From contig CBDBDS010000003.1 in assembly GCA_965203985.1 (NCBI GenBank), forward strand, positions 248,001 through 312,000: a DNA stretch of 64,000 bases. Direction: 5' to 3'. The position numbers and the translations under genes are program-made. Below the pieces are notes generated by a model. That model made no database searches. It was not told the origin of the DNA and worked only from the letters and a program-made list of their open reading frames with translations. Of the stretch, positions 8,256 to 16,593 are shown one piece after another (position 1 is the first letter of the stretch; every line of letters starts with the position of its first letter). This stretch comes from Bin87 sp965203985 (GTDB lineage: Bacteria; Chloroflexota; Dehalococcoidia; Lucifugimonadales; UBA3495).

Positions 8256-11159
8256 GTGACAACCCAGCAACCCCGCCATAGTGAACCCAGCGCCAACAAC
8301 GAACTCGGCGACCTGCTCCGCGGCATGCTTTTCGGTTGCCATGTGCGCTCGGAGAACACCCAATTGATTGTCGGCAACCCCAGCCTGCAGCTGGACAACT
8401 TGATCACCGCCCCCGACCGGGCCCCGGTTGTGGTCGAGGCTGAATATGAAACCGTGGGCACCGCAGAGGGCGACGCCGCCGGGCGCATTGGCCTGTCCGT
8501 GGTGGGCGAAGCCCATCCCATTGAAGCCGCTATCGCCTTGCGTTATCCCGATTCTGTCCGTTTTGCCACTGACCTGCGCAATGCTCTCGCCAGCGCGCCC
8601 CTTTCCTACGCCGTGTTGTATGACGACGGCAGCCGCTTCCCTGAAGCCGGCTGGCTGGAAGGCAGCGTTACCGATTTGGCTGACCTCATCAGCCTGGTGT
8701 CCGTTCCTCAGCGCGTTGTGGATGCCGCTACCGCAGCCCTGGAACAAGGCATCGAGTACGCCGTAGCAGTCCTCGACAATATGCACCGGACTCGACCCGA
8801 TACTATGCCAGCTATCGCCCGTTTGCTGGGGATGCCCGATGTCCCCCAAACCCGACGCATGGCCTGCGCCATCGTCGCCAATGCCCTGGTCTTCCACGAG
8901 CGGTTGTCCGGCTCCCATGACATCCCGTCTTTGCGCATGGTTTGCGGCGACGACGTCCGCAACCCTTTTGGCCGCACACTGGATACCTGGGGCGAGATAT
9001 TGCGCGTTAACTATTGGGCAATTTTCTCCATAGCCAAAGACATCATGGAACGCATCCCGTCTGGCTACGGTTGGCCCGTCATGCGACTCTTACGCGACAC
9101 CGCTCTCGAAGTCATCGAGACCGGCGCCAGCATCGCCCATGACCTCACCGGGCGCATCTTCCAGAGACTCATCGCCGACCGCCAGTATCTGGCAACGTTT
9201 TACACCTTGCCGGCGTCAGCGTCGTTATTGGCACGGCTGGCCGTGGGCAAGTTGAACGGCATCGACTGGTCCAACGCGGAAGCTATCGGTAAGTTGCAGG
9301 TCGGCGATTTCGCCTGCGGTACCGGCGCTCTGTTGTCGGCAACCTACCAGCAGATCGCCGGACGACACGAGCGCACTGGCGGGGACCCTACGGCGCTGCA
9401 TCCTGCAATGCTGGAAGAAGTCCTCTATGGGTGCGACGTGATGCCGTCGGCCATTCACATCACCGGCTCCACCCTGTCCGGCATCGCCCCGTCGGTACAG
9501 TTTGATAACTCCCGCCTCTACACCCTGGCCTATGGCCGGCAGCAGGATGGCAGCGTGGCTATCGGTTCTCTGGAACTGCTCCAATCCTCGGCGGCATTGA
9601 CCTTGTTCAACACCAGCGACCCGGCAATGCGCACTGGCAGCGTCGGCGAGGAAACCGCCGCCCAGATTGTCGCCGACATCCCCGACGGCGGTTTTGACCT
9701 GGTGATAATGAACCCGCCCTTCACCAGCAACACCAAGCACCGGGATGCTGAAGGCAATGTCCAGAATGCGGCCTTCGCCGCCTTTGGCGCATCAATAGAC
9801 GACCAGGACGACATGACGGCGCGCCTGACCCGTCTGGCCCGGAACTCTCATTATCACGGGCATGCTGGACTCGGTTCTGCCTTCGCATCCATCGCCGATA
9901 AAAAAGTTCGCCCCGGCGGTGTGCTGGCGTTGGTCCTGCCCTTCACCGCCGTTAACGGATCTTCGTGGGCCAAGTTCCGGCGAATGCTCGCAACACGATA
10001 TACCGACATCACCATAGTCAGTTCTACCGCTGCTGGCAGCGATATGTCATTTTCATCGGATACCGGCATTGCCGAATGCCTGGTCATCGGAAGACGGGCT
10101 TCAAAGGCTGACCCGCCCACTGGCCGGGCACAGTTCGTATCCTTGCGCCGGCGACCCCAAAGTTTCATTGAGGCCCAGGAAATAGCAGATGCAATTCAGT
10201 CCGCGACTGAGTTGAGGGAGTTGGAAGACGGCCCATACGGAGGCATACCACTTCGTTGCGGCGCTACCCCGGTAGGCGAGATTTTAGACGCTCCGGTAGA
10301 TCAGCATGAAAATGGCTGGGGAGCGGCTCGCATAGCCGATGCGACGGTGGCGCAGGTAGCCCATTCTCTGGCCGCCGGCAGGTTATGGTTGCCGGCAGAG
10401 CCGCAGCCCCTTGAACTGCCCATAATTAGGCTGGGAGAAATTGGGCGGCTGGGCGTTCACGACTCAATGCTCACTATGGCAACCCACAATGGCCCGTTCG
10501 TCAAAGAACCATCGAGCCCGGCGTCCACTTACCCGTCTCTCTATAACCATGACGCAACTCGGGAGACGAAGCTCATTTGCGAACCCGATTCGCAACTGCG
10601 CGTGAAACCGGGAATGGAAACGCGAGCCGCCGAACTCTGGGCTACCGCCAGTCGCGTCCACATCAACCGAGACTTCCGTCTGAACTCTCAGCCGTTGGCG
10701 GTCGCCTTCACCGATCGACCATCCATTGGTGGAAGAGCATGGCCTAACCTGACCTTTGCCGATAGGACATTTGATTGCGCATTCACCGTATGGACGAACA
10801 GTACATTGGGGTTGTTGAGCTATTGGTGGAATTCCAGTCGCCAGCAAAGTGGACGCGGCGTAATGACCCGCCAACTGATACCATTCCTCCCCGTCCTGGA
10901 CCTCCGCGCCCTCACCGGCGAACAACTCGCCACCGCCGAAGCCATCTTCAACGAGTTCCGCGAAAAAGACCTCCAATCCGCCTACCTGGCCGACGCCGAC
11001 CCCAACCGCGCCCTCCTCGACCGCCGCGTCGTCTGCGACCTTCTCGGCTTCAACGAGCATATCTACGCCCTAGTCCGTCGCCTCGCCTTTTCCTGGTGCC
11101 TCGAACCCTCCGTCCACGGCGGCAAGGCCCGCCCCAAATCCGCCTCGCTGATTATCTGA
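8256..11159 (+). CDS. Solitary N6-adenine DNA methylase (type I/IIG-like), 967 aa
   Basis: A large DNA methyltransferase that would transfer a methyl group from SAM to adenine. The SAM motif I is VGDFACGTGALLSA (about 350-362), preceded by FYTLPASASLLARLAV, typical of HsdM and Eco57I-type enzymes. Motif IV is NPPF (486-489). The region after residue 600 (LIIRLGEIGRLGVHDSM; INRDFRLNSQPLAVAFTDRP) could be a target-recognition part. The first 300 residues contain D47 and VVVEAEYE at 58-65, resembling a PD-(D/E)XK nuclease core in which the usual lysine is glutamate. No specificity subunit, restriction subunit or helicase lies next to it; both neighbours are metabolic. The GTG start at 8256 has no strong ribosome site, so the exact start is uncertain. 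It may act as an orphan methylase, a type IIG enzyme or part of a defence system encoded elsewhere. Confidence 0.83.
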   Translation: MTTQQPRHSEPSANNELGDLLRGMLFGCHVRSENTQLIVGNPSLQLDNLITAPDRAPVVVEAEYETVGTAEGDAAGRIGLSVVGEAHPIEAAIALRYPDSVRFATDLRNALASAPLSYAVLYDDGSRFPEAGWLEGSVTDLADLISLVSVPQRVVDAATAALEQGIEYAVAVLDNMHRTRPDTMPAIARLLGMPDVPQTRRMACAIVANALVFHERLSGSHDIPSLRMVCGDDVRNPFGRTLDTWGEILRVNYWAIFSIAKDIMERIPSGYGWPVMRLLRDTALEVIETGASIAHDLTGRIFQRLIADRQYLATFYTLPASASLLARLAVGKLNGIDWSNAEAIGKLQVGDFACGTGALLSATYQQIAGRHERTGGDPTALHPAMLEEVLYGCDVMPSAIHITGSTLSGIAPSVQFDNSRLYTLAYGRQQDGSVAIGSLELLQSSAALTLFNTSDPAMRTGSVGEETAAQIVADIPDGGFDLVIMNPPFTSNTKHRDAEGNVQNAAFAAFGASIDDQDDMTARLTRLARNSHYHGHAGLGSAFASIADKKVRPGGVLALVLPFTAVNGSSWAKFRRMLATRYTDITIVSSTAAGSDMSFSSDTGIAECLVIGRRASKADPPTGRAQFVSLRRRPQSFIEAQEIADAIQSATELRELEDGPYGGIPLRCGATPVGEILDAPVDQHENGWGAARIADATVAQVAHSLAAGRLWLPAEPQPLELPIIRLGEIGRLGVHDSMLTMATHNGPFVKEPSSPASTYPSLYNHDATRETKLICEPDSQLRVKPGMETRAAELWATASRVHINRDFRLNSQPLAVAFTDRPSIGGRAWPNLTFADRTFDCAFTVWTNSTLGLLSYWWNSSRQQSGRGVMTRQLIPFLPVLDLRALTGEQLATAEAIFNEFREKDLQSAYLADADPNRALLDRRVVCDLLGFNEHIYALVRRLAFSWCLEPSVHGGKARPKSASLII

Positions 11160-11170
11160 CACCTCCACCC

Positions 11171-11200
11171 TTACCATATCCCGAACGCCCGTGCTATCAT
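11171..11200 (+). promoter_or_regulatory. Promoter of structured RNA copy 1
   Basis: An extended -10 box TGC-TATCAT (TATCAT at 11195-11200) lies exactly six bases before the first paired base of the RNA. TTACCA at 11171-11176 is a possible -35 with an 18-base spacer. The same CGTGCTA core precedes tRNA-Glu, rnpB and RNA copy 2. Confidence 0.6.
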
Positions 11201-11206
11201 AACCAT

Positions 11207-11463
11207 GCAGGCGACAGATCCCTAACCCGACCAGGTCTCAAGCGAATACGGCCACCCAGATCAGCATCCAAGTCGCTAAACGGCGTCATGGGAGACTGTC
11301 TCTGATCATATTACTCAGGGTAGTCGCCCGGCCACCGGGCCCGCCACAGCCCGCCGTGCCGTGGGCACGGATAATGAGAGCAAAAAACACAGCGCAACAC
11401 CCCCGGCCGTGGGGCTGATAACCGCTCCCAGACCTGGTCGCCAATCGCAAATCCATCGCCTGC
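11207..11463 (+). ncRNA. Structured RNA of unknown class, copy 1
   Basis: A 257-nt element bounded by complementary ends GCAGGCGA (11207-11214) and TCGCCTGC (11456-11463), with a second nested stem GACCAGGTCT (11229-11238) / AGACCTGGTC (11430-11439). The 211-bp core 11229-11439 is identical at 208 positions to an inverted copy at 32193-32403. The outer flanks diverge strongly while keeping the outer stem. Internal hairpins include GCCCGG/CCGGGC and GTGCC/GGCAC, and ATCAGC can pair with GCTGAT. The promoter-like -10 lies six bases upstream of the first paired base. No long conserved reading frame is present. It does not match tmRNA, SRP RNA, 6S RNA or RNase P as I know them. It lies 304 bases upstream of a TPP enzyme gene on the same strand, so it could be a trans-acting RNA or a long leader. 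Confidence 0.6.
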
Positions 11464-11767
11464 ACCATCAAAATCCTGGAGGCATCCCATCGCAACATCA
11501 ATCTGAGTTCCCGCGTCGGCAGTGGTCATCGCCTGTGCCCTGCCGGCGCTGAATCATGGCAAAGCGCAGGATTGACATAACCGATCCGCCTATATCACGT
11601 ACATCCTGTCCATCCATGCCATAACCCCCGGTTGACCCATCTCCCGCACTGCCCTATCATCCCGGCCAATTCGACGGCCGTTGTTCGGCTGTCATTGCGA
11701 GCGAAGCGTGGCAATCCCGTTCCCCTTCGGAACACCGATCGCCCGCTAACCGATGAGAGGTGCAGCC
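11464..11767 (+). other. Gene-free stretch downstream of the structured RNA
   Basis: The first 50 bases retain weak similarity to the sequence following RNA copy 2 (ATCGCAACATC against ATCGAAACATC). The rest contains one R1 repeat and no convincing gene, terminator or RNA. Short frames here are not supported. Confidence 0.4.
11691..11720 (+). repeat. Dispersed repeat family R1, copy
   Basis: GTCATTGCGAGCGAAGCGTG followed by GCAATCCCGT. It sits about 50 bases upstream of the TPP enzyme start. Confidence 0.75.
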
Positions 11768-13450
11768 ATGCGTGGATCCGAAGCCGTTGTCAGGGCCCTC
11801 GAACAGGAAGGAGTACGTTACATATCCGGATTCGCCGGCGGCGGCCTCGCCCCCCTCTGGGGCCCCTTGCGCGCCTCCTCAATCCGGCCCTTTGCCGCCC
11901 GCCACGAGCGCCTCGGCGTCGAGATCGCCGACGGCTTTGCCCGCGCCACCGGCGAGGTCGGCGTCGCCATGACCGGCACCGGGCCCGGCGCCACTAACTG
12001 CCTCACTGGCATCGCCGGCTGCTACGCCGACAACGTCCCCGTGCTGCTCCTCATGGGACAGCACCCCATGCGGAACCTCGGCCAGGAATGGCAGCAGGAG
12101 GTTTCCGCCAATATCTTCGACGGCCTTTGCAAGTGGCGCGGCGCCTTCACCCGGGTCCAGGACATCCCCCAGGTCATGCGCCGGGCCTTCACTGCCCTGC
12201 GCTCCGGCTCACCCGGTCCGGTCGTCCTGGAGATGCACCAGGATGTCCTCACCGCCGAGGCCGACGAGTCCGCCCTCGCCTACACCCCGGTGGGCACCCC
12301 CGGCAAGGCCGGCCCCTCCGATGCCGAGGTCCAGCGCGCTGCCGACATGCTGGTCAACGCCAGCTTCCCCATCCTTAACGTCGGTGGCGGCGCCCTCAGC
12401 GCCGGCGCCGCCGATGAGGTCCTCGAGATCGCGGAAATGCTCTCCATGCCCGTCGCCAGTACCATCATGGGCAAGGGCGTCTTCCCGGAAAACCATCCCC
12501 TCTCTCTGGGCGGCGGCGTCTATCCCCGCAGCCGGTATGCCTCCGGCGCGGCCATCCAGATCAACCGCCAGGCCGACGTCGTCCTGGCGGTCGGCAACTC
12601 CTTCCGCCAGCCCAACGGCACCGACGGCCGCCCCATCCCCGAGGGCGTCAGCATCATTCATATCAATGCCGACCCCGCTGACCTCAACAAGACCTACCAG
12701 GTCGACCTGCCCATGCTTGCCGACGCCAAGCTGGCCCTCCGCGCCATCATCGACGCCGTGCGCCAGCGCATCGGCCCCGGCGGCGGGGGCATGAAGCAGG
12801 AAATCGTCGACGAGATCCGCGCCTGCCACGAGAAGGCTGAGGCCGAGTGGATGCCCCGCTTCACCGACCCCGATACCCCTACCAACGGTTATCGCGTCGT
12901 CCACGAGCTCCAGCAGCTCATCGACCCCGACCGCACCATCGCCCTCCACGACGCCGGCGGCAGCCGCGGCTACGTGGTCCCCTTCTGGACGACCACCCGA
13001 CCGCGCAACTTCGTCGCCATGGGTGGCATGGCCGCCATGGGTTGGTCCGTCGGCGCGGCCATCGGCACCAAGCTCGGCCGCCCCGACCACCTGGTCGTCC
13101 ACGTCCTCGGCGACGCCTCCTTCGGCATGACCGGCATGGACCTGGAGACCGCCTCCCGCATGGGCCTGCCCATCCTCACCGTCGTCATCAACAACGGCGG
13201 CACCGGCGGCGGCATGATGGGCATGGAAGACCCCAACGGCACGCCACCGGAGATGGCCGTGCTCGGCGGCAATTTCAGCGTCGTCGCCAACGGCCTCGGC
13301 TGCTACTCCGAGCGCGTCGACAATCCCGAGGACATTCGCCCGGCCTTCCAGCGCGCCATCCGCGCCACCGAAGAAGGCCAGTCCGCCCTCGTCGAGGTCA
13401 TGATCCGCCCCCTGCCCACCCCAGAGTTCCCCGACGACTGGTCCCTCTGA
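11768..13450 (+). CDS. Thiamine-pyrophosphate enzyme, acetolactate-synthase-like (second paralogue)
   Basis: About 560 residues with the three-domain TPP decarboxylase/synthase layout. The N-terminal domain has ISGFAGGGLAPLWGPL and RHERLGVEIADGFARATGE with the catalytic Glu at residue 47; MTGTGPGATNCLTGIAGCYAD is the usual second block. The C-terminal domain has GDASFGMTGMDLETASRMGL and INNGGTGGGM as the TPP-Mg motif, where the third position of GDG is Ala, as in some homologues. The ATG at 11768 is chosen because GAGAGG stands seven bases upstream; an ATG five codons earlier overlaps that site. It is flanked by the structured RNA and ends before a clear terminator, so it is probably transcribed alone. 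The substrate is not predictable; oxalyl-CoA-like or 2-oxo-acid decarboxylation is possible. Confidence 0.86.
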   Translation: MRGSEAVVRALEQEGVRYISGFAGGGLAPLWGPLRASSIRPFAARHERLGVEIADGFARATGEVGVAMTGTGPGATNCLTGIAGCYADNVPVLLLMGQHPMRNLGQEWQQEVSANIFDGLCKWRGAFTRVQDIPQVMRRAFTALRSGSPGPVVLEMHQDVLTAEADESALAYTPVGTPGKAGPSDAEVQRAADMLVNASFPILNVGGGALSAGAADEVLEIAEMLSMPVASTIMGKGVFPENHPLSLGGGVYPRSRYASGAAIQINRQADVVLAVGNSFRQPNGTDGRPIPEGVSIIHINADPADLNKTYQVDLPMLADAKLALRAIIDAVRQRIGPGGGGMKQEIVDEIRACHEKAEAEWMPRFTDPDTPTNGYRVVHELQQLIDPDRTIALHDAGGSRGYVVPFWTTTRPRNFVAMGGMAAMGWSVGAAIGTKLGRPDHLVVHVLGDASFGMTGMDLETASRMGLPILTVVINNGGTGGGMMGMEDPNGTPPEMAVLGGNFSVVANGLGCYSERVDNPEDIRPAFQRAIRATEEGQSALVEVMIRPLPTPEFPDDWSL

Positions 13451-13461
13451 TCAGCCGCCGC

Positions 13462-13485
13462 TCATCCTGAGCCAGTCGAAGGATG
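13462..13485 (+). repeat. Dispersed repeat resembling TCATCCTGAGCCNGTCGAAGGATG
   Basis: CTCATCCTGAGCCAGTCGAA followed by GGATG, a palindromic motif (CATCCTGAG/GAAGGATG ends) of a kind widely dispersed in bacterial intergenic DNA. Only one copy is seen here. Confidence 0.5.
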
Positions 13486-13500
13486 CACCTCTGGACATTC

Positions 13501-13545
13501 CCCTCTCCCTGGACGGGCGGCAAGTCCGCCTTTGGAGGGAGAGGG
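13501..13545 (+). repeat. Inverted repeat CCCTCTCCCT / AGGGAGAGGG
   Basis: A perfect 10-bp inverted repeat at 13501-13510 and 13536-13545 encloses a second small dyad (GGACGGGCGG/GTCCGCC). It looks like a miniature repeat element rather than a terminator, since no T-run follows. Confidence 0.5.
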
Positions 13546-13593
13546 TGAGGGCGACCACCGTCGCTTAACACGCCCGTGGCCGAACATTCATTC

Positions 13594-13632
13594 GCCGTGG
13601 CCCACCGTAATCTTGGGCCACGGCGGGGTTTT
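13594..13632 (+). terminator. Rho-independent terminator after the TPP enzyme
   Basis: The stem GCCGTGGCCC (13594-13603) / GGGCCACGGC (13615-13624) is perfect over 10 bp with an 11-base loop, and is followed by GGGGTTTTAT. Confidence 0.75.
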
Positions 13633-13724
13633 ATCAACCCGGCCGTCCCGATACGCTCCGAAGCCGCGATGAACTTCGTACCGGGTTCGGCCCTCAATTC
13701 GACGGCTTTATCGCCGCCGTTTTG

Positions 13725-14027
13725 ATGATCTTCTCCTCGGTGTGCTTGCTGGCCCTCCTGCTCAGCATCATTACGGGAGTCCTGTGCGCCCGCGCCATGG
13801 CTTATCTCAACTCGTTCTCGGCGATCATGCTGGGGATTGGTATGGCCATCCCGGCCTATGGTCTGTGCGTGGTACTGAGCGCCCCGGTGATTTTCTTGAA
13901 CGTCGGTGATGAGGTTCTTATTGCCACCAACATCATCGTGGGCGCAATAGTCGGAGCATCGGGATCAGCCGCCACCTGGCGGATTTGCCTGACTTGGAAC
14001 CGTCGCCGGCAAAAACGCTTCTCATAG
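13725..14027 (+). CDS. Small membrane protein of unknown function
   Basis: A 100-residue protein with three probable membrane helices: about 3-25 (SVCLLALLLSIITGVLCARA), 30-58 (FSAIMLGIGMAIPAYGLCVV) and 65-84 (VLIATNIIVGAIVGASGSAA). The tail TWNRRRQKRFS is strongly basic, as expected for a cytoplasmic end. The ATG at 13725 is preferred over a TTG one codon earlier, but no ribosome site is visible. It stands alone between a terminator and the acetamidase gene. No family is recognised. Confidence 0.5.
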   Translation: MIFSSVCLLALLLSIITGVLCARAMAYLNSFSAIMLGIGMAIPAYGLCVVLSAPVIFLNVGDEVLIATNIIVGAIVGASGSAATWRICLTWNRRRQKRFS

Positions 14028-14099
14028 TCCCAATTGGCGGCAGGTGCTTCCACCGGTCATAATGTCTGAACCCAATTGGCAGACATCGGAGGGAACCCA

Positions 14100-15212
14100 A
14101 TGCAAACCATCACCATTGACCGCTCTAAACGCCTCAAGCAGGAACCTCAATTCGGCCACAACCGTTGGCACCCGGACATCCCGCCCATCGTGGAAGTCGA
14201 TCCCGGCGAGGAGGTTGTCCTCGAAACCCGCGATGCCTCTGACTCCCAGATCCAGCCCGGCATGACCGGCGCCGACCTCGGCGGCCTCGATGCCAAGGTC
14301 GGACACCCCCTCACCGGCCCGGTCTACGTCAAGGGCGCCGAACCGGGCGACCTGCTGGAGATTGAGTACCTTGACATAACCGCTCAGCCTCGCGGCTGGA
14401 CCCGCAACCGTCCCGGCGCCGGGTTCCTCCGCGACGTCTTCACCGATCCTTACCTGGTTCATTGGGATATCGCCGACGGCTGGGCGACCTCCGCACAGAT
14501 CCCCGGCGTGCGCATCCCCGACGGCTCCTTCATGGGCACCGCCGGTTTGGCGCCCTCCCATGCGCAGATGGCTGCCTGGGCCGCCCGCGAGGCCGACTAC
14601 GTGCGCCGCGGCGGTACGGCTGCTCCGCCTGATCCCGAGGATGCCGTGCCCGCCGGCGGTCGGATCGCCAACGAGGGCCTGCGCACCATCCCGCCCCGCG
14701 AGAACTGTGGGAACGTCGACGCCAAGCAGCTGACCACGGGTTCCCGCCTGTTCGTCCCCGTCGCTGTGCCCGGCGGCCTCTACTCCGCCGGCGATGGCCA
14801 CTTCGCCCAGGGCGATGGCGAGGTCTGCATCACGGCGATTGAGATGGGCGCAACTGCGGCCGTGCGTTTCGCCATCCACCAGGGCGAGGCTGCGCGGCAT
14901 AACATAAGCTTCCCCCGTTATTCTCACCCCGGCTACTTCCTCCCGCCGGAATGGGCCGCGCCCCGCAATTTCACTGCCACCATCGGCTATCCTATCCGCG
15001 CGGATGGAACCCAGGAGGGCGAAGACAGCCTCACCCTGGCCGCCAGAAACGCTCTGCTCAACATGATCGCGTTGTTGCAGGAGCGCGGCTGGACCGCTGA
15101 ACAAGCCTACATAATCTGCAGCGTGGCCGTGGATCTCCGGGTGAGCAACATCGTGGACCTGCCCAACGTCACGGTGTCCGCCTTCCTACCCGAGGGCATT
15201 TTCAACGGATAG
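14100..15212 (+). CDS. Acetamidase/formamidase family protein
   Basis: A 370-residue FmdA/AmdA-type amidase, which hydrolyses formamide, acetamide or related short amides to ammonia and the acid. Landmarks in order are PGEEVVLETRDASDSQI, LTGPVYVKGAEPGDLLEIE, PGGRIANEGLRTIPPRENCGNVDAK (the family ENxGN signature), LFVPVAVPGGLYSAGDGHFAQGDGEVC (the GDxHxxxGDGE metal region), and ERGWTAEQAYIICSVAVDLRVSNIVD near the end. The ATG is preceded by GGAGGG at 14088-14093. The gene appears monocistronic and is followed by a strong terminator. Length and motifs are complete, so the enzyme is probably active. Confidence 0.93.
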   Translation: MQTITIDRSKRLKQEPQFGHNRWHPDIPPIVEVDPGEEVVLETRDASDSQIQPGMTGADLGGLDAKVGHPLTGPVYVKGAEPGDLLEIEYLDITAQPRGWTRNRPGAGFLRDVFTDPYLVHWDIADGWATSAQIPGVRIPDGSFMGTAGLAPSHAQMAAWAAREADYVRRGGTAAPPDPEDAVPAGGRIANEGLRTIPPRENCGNVDAKQLTTGSRLFVPVAVPGGLYSAGDGHFAQGDGEVCITAIEMGATAAVRFAIHQGEAARHNISFPRYSHPGYFLPPEWAAPRNFTATIGYPIRADGTQEGEDSLTLAARNALLNMIALLQERGWTAEQAYIICSVAVDLRVSNIVDLPNVTVSAFLPEGIFNG

Positions 15213-15240
15213 CTCGTCCGCACACCTGCGACTTACTTGT

Positions 15241-15266
15241 GGCGCCCCGAACGGGGCGCCTGTTTT
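15241..15266 (+). terminator. Rho-independent terminator after the amidase
   Basis: GGCGCCCCGAACGGGGCGCC is a near-perfect hairpin with a minimal loop, followed by TGTTTT. It lies 29 bases after the amidase stop codon. Confidence 0.85.
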
Positions 15267-15488
15267 CATGCCTCAGCCGTAACCGCTCATCGGGCTGGGG
15301 CGATCCGAGCAGCGCGCCGGCACGGCCGGTCAGCAAAACGCCCCGACCATTTGCCACCGGCCGGGGAGTTCCGCTGTCCCTCGCTCGCGCGAAGAACCGG
15401 TGCGCCAACCGACCCGCTCGCCTGTGGGCCGTTGGCGTGTCACCTGCGTCGCGGGCGGCCTCAGGCGCGCTCCGCGACGTGGCTGCGA

Positions 15489-15713
15489 TTAGTTAACGCG
15501 CTTGACTTCCAGGATTTCACCGGGAGCCAACGCCACGCGTTTGACGTTGATGCCCATCTTCAGCATCCAGTAGCCCAGCGTCGCTTTGCTGACGCCCAGG
15601 GTGTCGGCGGTTGCCGTCAGCCCCTGATCGTTGACCAGTTCCGGGAGCAGACGCTCGAGCGGCTGGTCGAATTCCTTTTCTACGCGAAGCATCAACTTGG
15701 TTTTGCGCGCCAT
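15489..15713 (-). CDS. Small helix-turn-helix protein
   Basis: A 74-residue protein, basic at the N-terminus (MARKTKLMLRVEKEFDQPL), with a recognisable helix-turn-helix at about residues 35-56 (GLTATADTLGVSKATLGYWM). The order of the small residues fits the A-x3-G-x5-L-x-x-W pattern of phage and transposon-type HTHs. A perfect GGAGG lies six bases before the ATG; an upstream in-frame start would swallow this site. The upstream DNA on its 5' side is the GTGTAC-rich region, so the protein may bind there and regulate itself or the distant dehydratase gene. No effector domain is present. Confidence 0.7.
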   Translation of the reverse strand: MARKTKLMLRVEKEFDQPLERLLPELVNDQGLTATADTLGVSKATLGYWMLKMGINVKRVALAPGEILEVKRVN

Positions 15714-16593
15714 GATCCACCTCCGACGGTGTACCAGTTTTTGTACATTCGCCAATCAACAGGGTTAGTACCCCATTTTTCGGTTACCGAAGCCTGCGTG
15801 ACGTTACACTACTGACCAATCTGACGATTGTCAAGCGCAACCAAAGAACAGTCCTAAAAGTTTTTTATATTATTTTAGAACGGCCCTGGTTACGTGCTTA
15901 TTTTGGCATACCGCGACGCTTGGCGCTAGGAATGCGGAAACCGAATCCGGGCAATTTCCGCTATCTTGGACCAGTTTGGCGTTTTCGGATCCTATCGACG
16001 CGCCTGGCGTCGGGTGCACGGGGACCCGAACGTGGTTGCCGGGGATGATCGGGCCTGGGGTCTGGATGCCTCAGCTGGTATCCTCCGAATGCTCACCGGT
16101 GTACTGCTTCGGACTGCGTTTTCTGCGTTGCATTCGTCGGTGCTTCATGAGGCGATGCGTGTACCACCCGCCGGTACACGTGTAAGGGACTGTGGCATTG
16201 TCCACGAGAAGACCGCGTCGCTGCAATGCGTGTACTGCGATTGCCGAAATGTAATACCATTGGTGAGGCGCTTCGTAGTCAGCGGATTACACCGCCCTTG
16301 GTCAGTTGTACACACTCGGCGCGTTGATTGCATTTGTGATAATGTAGGAACCGCGTCGTTACACGGTGGCGGATCTCGCGGCGTAGGATGACGTGTACTG
16401 CTCTCTTATCTTGCGGATAGTACATCTCAAGGAATGTAGTGAGCGCAGGCCCAGTCCGGGGGTTTCGGCTGTACGCTCAGATGCCCCCACGAGCTCATCG
16501 TCGTAAGTGCGGAGGTTGACACTCCCGGGAGGCCTGCCTAACCTTGCCGTCGACCCTGTATAGCCGCGATGGCGGTTACAATGGAGATTGGCC
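15714..16593. other. Gene-poor region with clustered GTGTAC/TGTACA motifs
   Basis: No convincing gene is found in these 880 bases. An AT-rich tract lies at about 15855-15880. The region holds about ten TGTAC or GTACA sites: 15728-15735, 15741-15747, 16098-16107, 16158-16167, 16173-16179, 16229-16238, 16306-16313, 16392-16401, 16419-16424 and 16469-16475; another lies at 16594. CGTGTACTGC occurs exactly at 16229 and 16392, and GGTGTACTGC at 16098. GTGTACC (16159) and GGTACAC (16173) form a perfect 7-bp inverted pair. These may be binding sites of the adjacent HTH protein. Confidence 0.45.

Noticed and set aside
11207..11463. Retron msr-msd as an explanation of the structured RNA
   Set aside because: Complementary ends fit loosely, but no reverse transcriptase gene lies near either copy.
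11361..11552. A short frame that is shared in part by both structured RNA copies (MGTDNESKKHSATPPAVGLI start)
   Set aside because: Protein similarity ends where DNA identity ends, and there is no ribosome site, so it only reflects the conserved RNA core.
15966..16391. A 141-codon frame in the GTGTAC-rich region
   Set aside because: No ribosome site, no hydrophobic or motif pattern; the repeated GTGTAC words account for much of the sequence.
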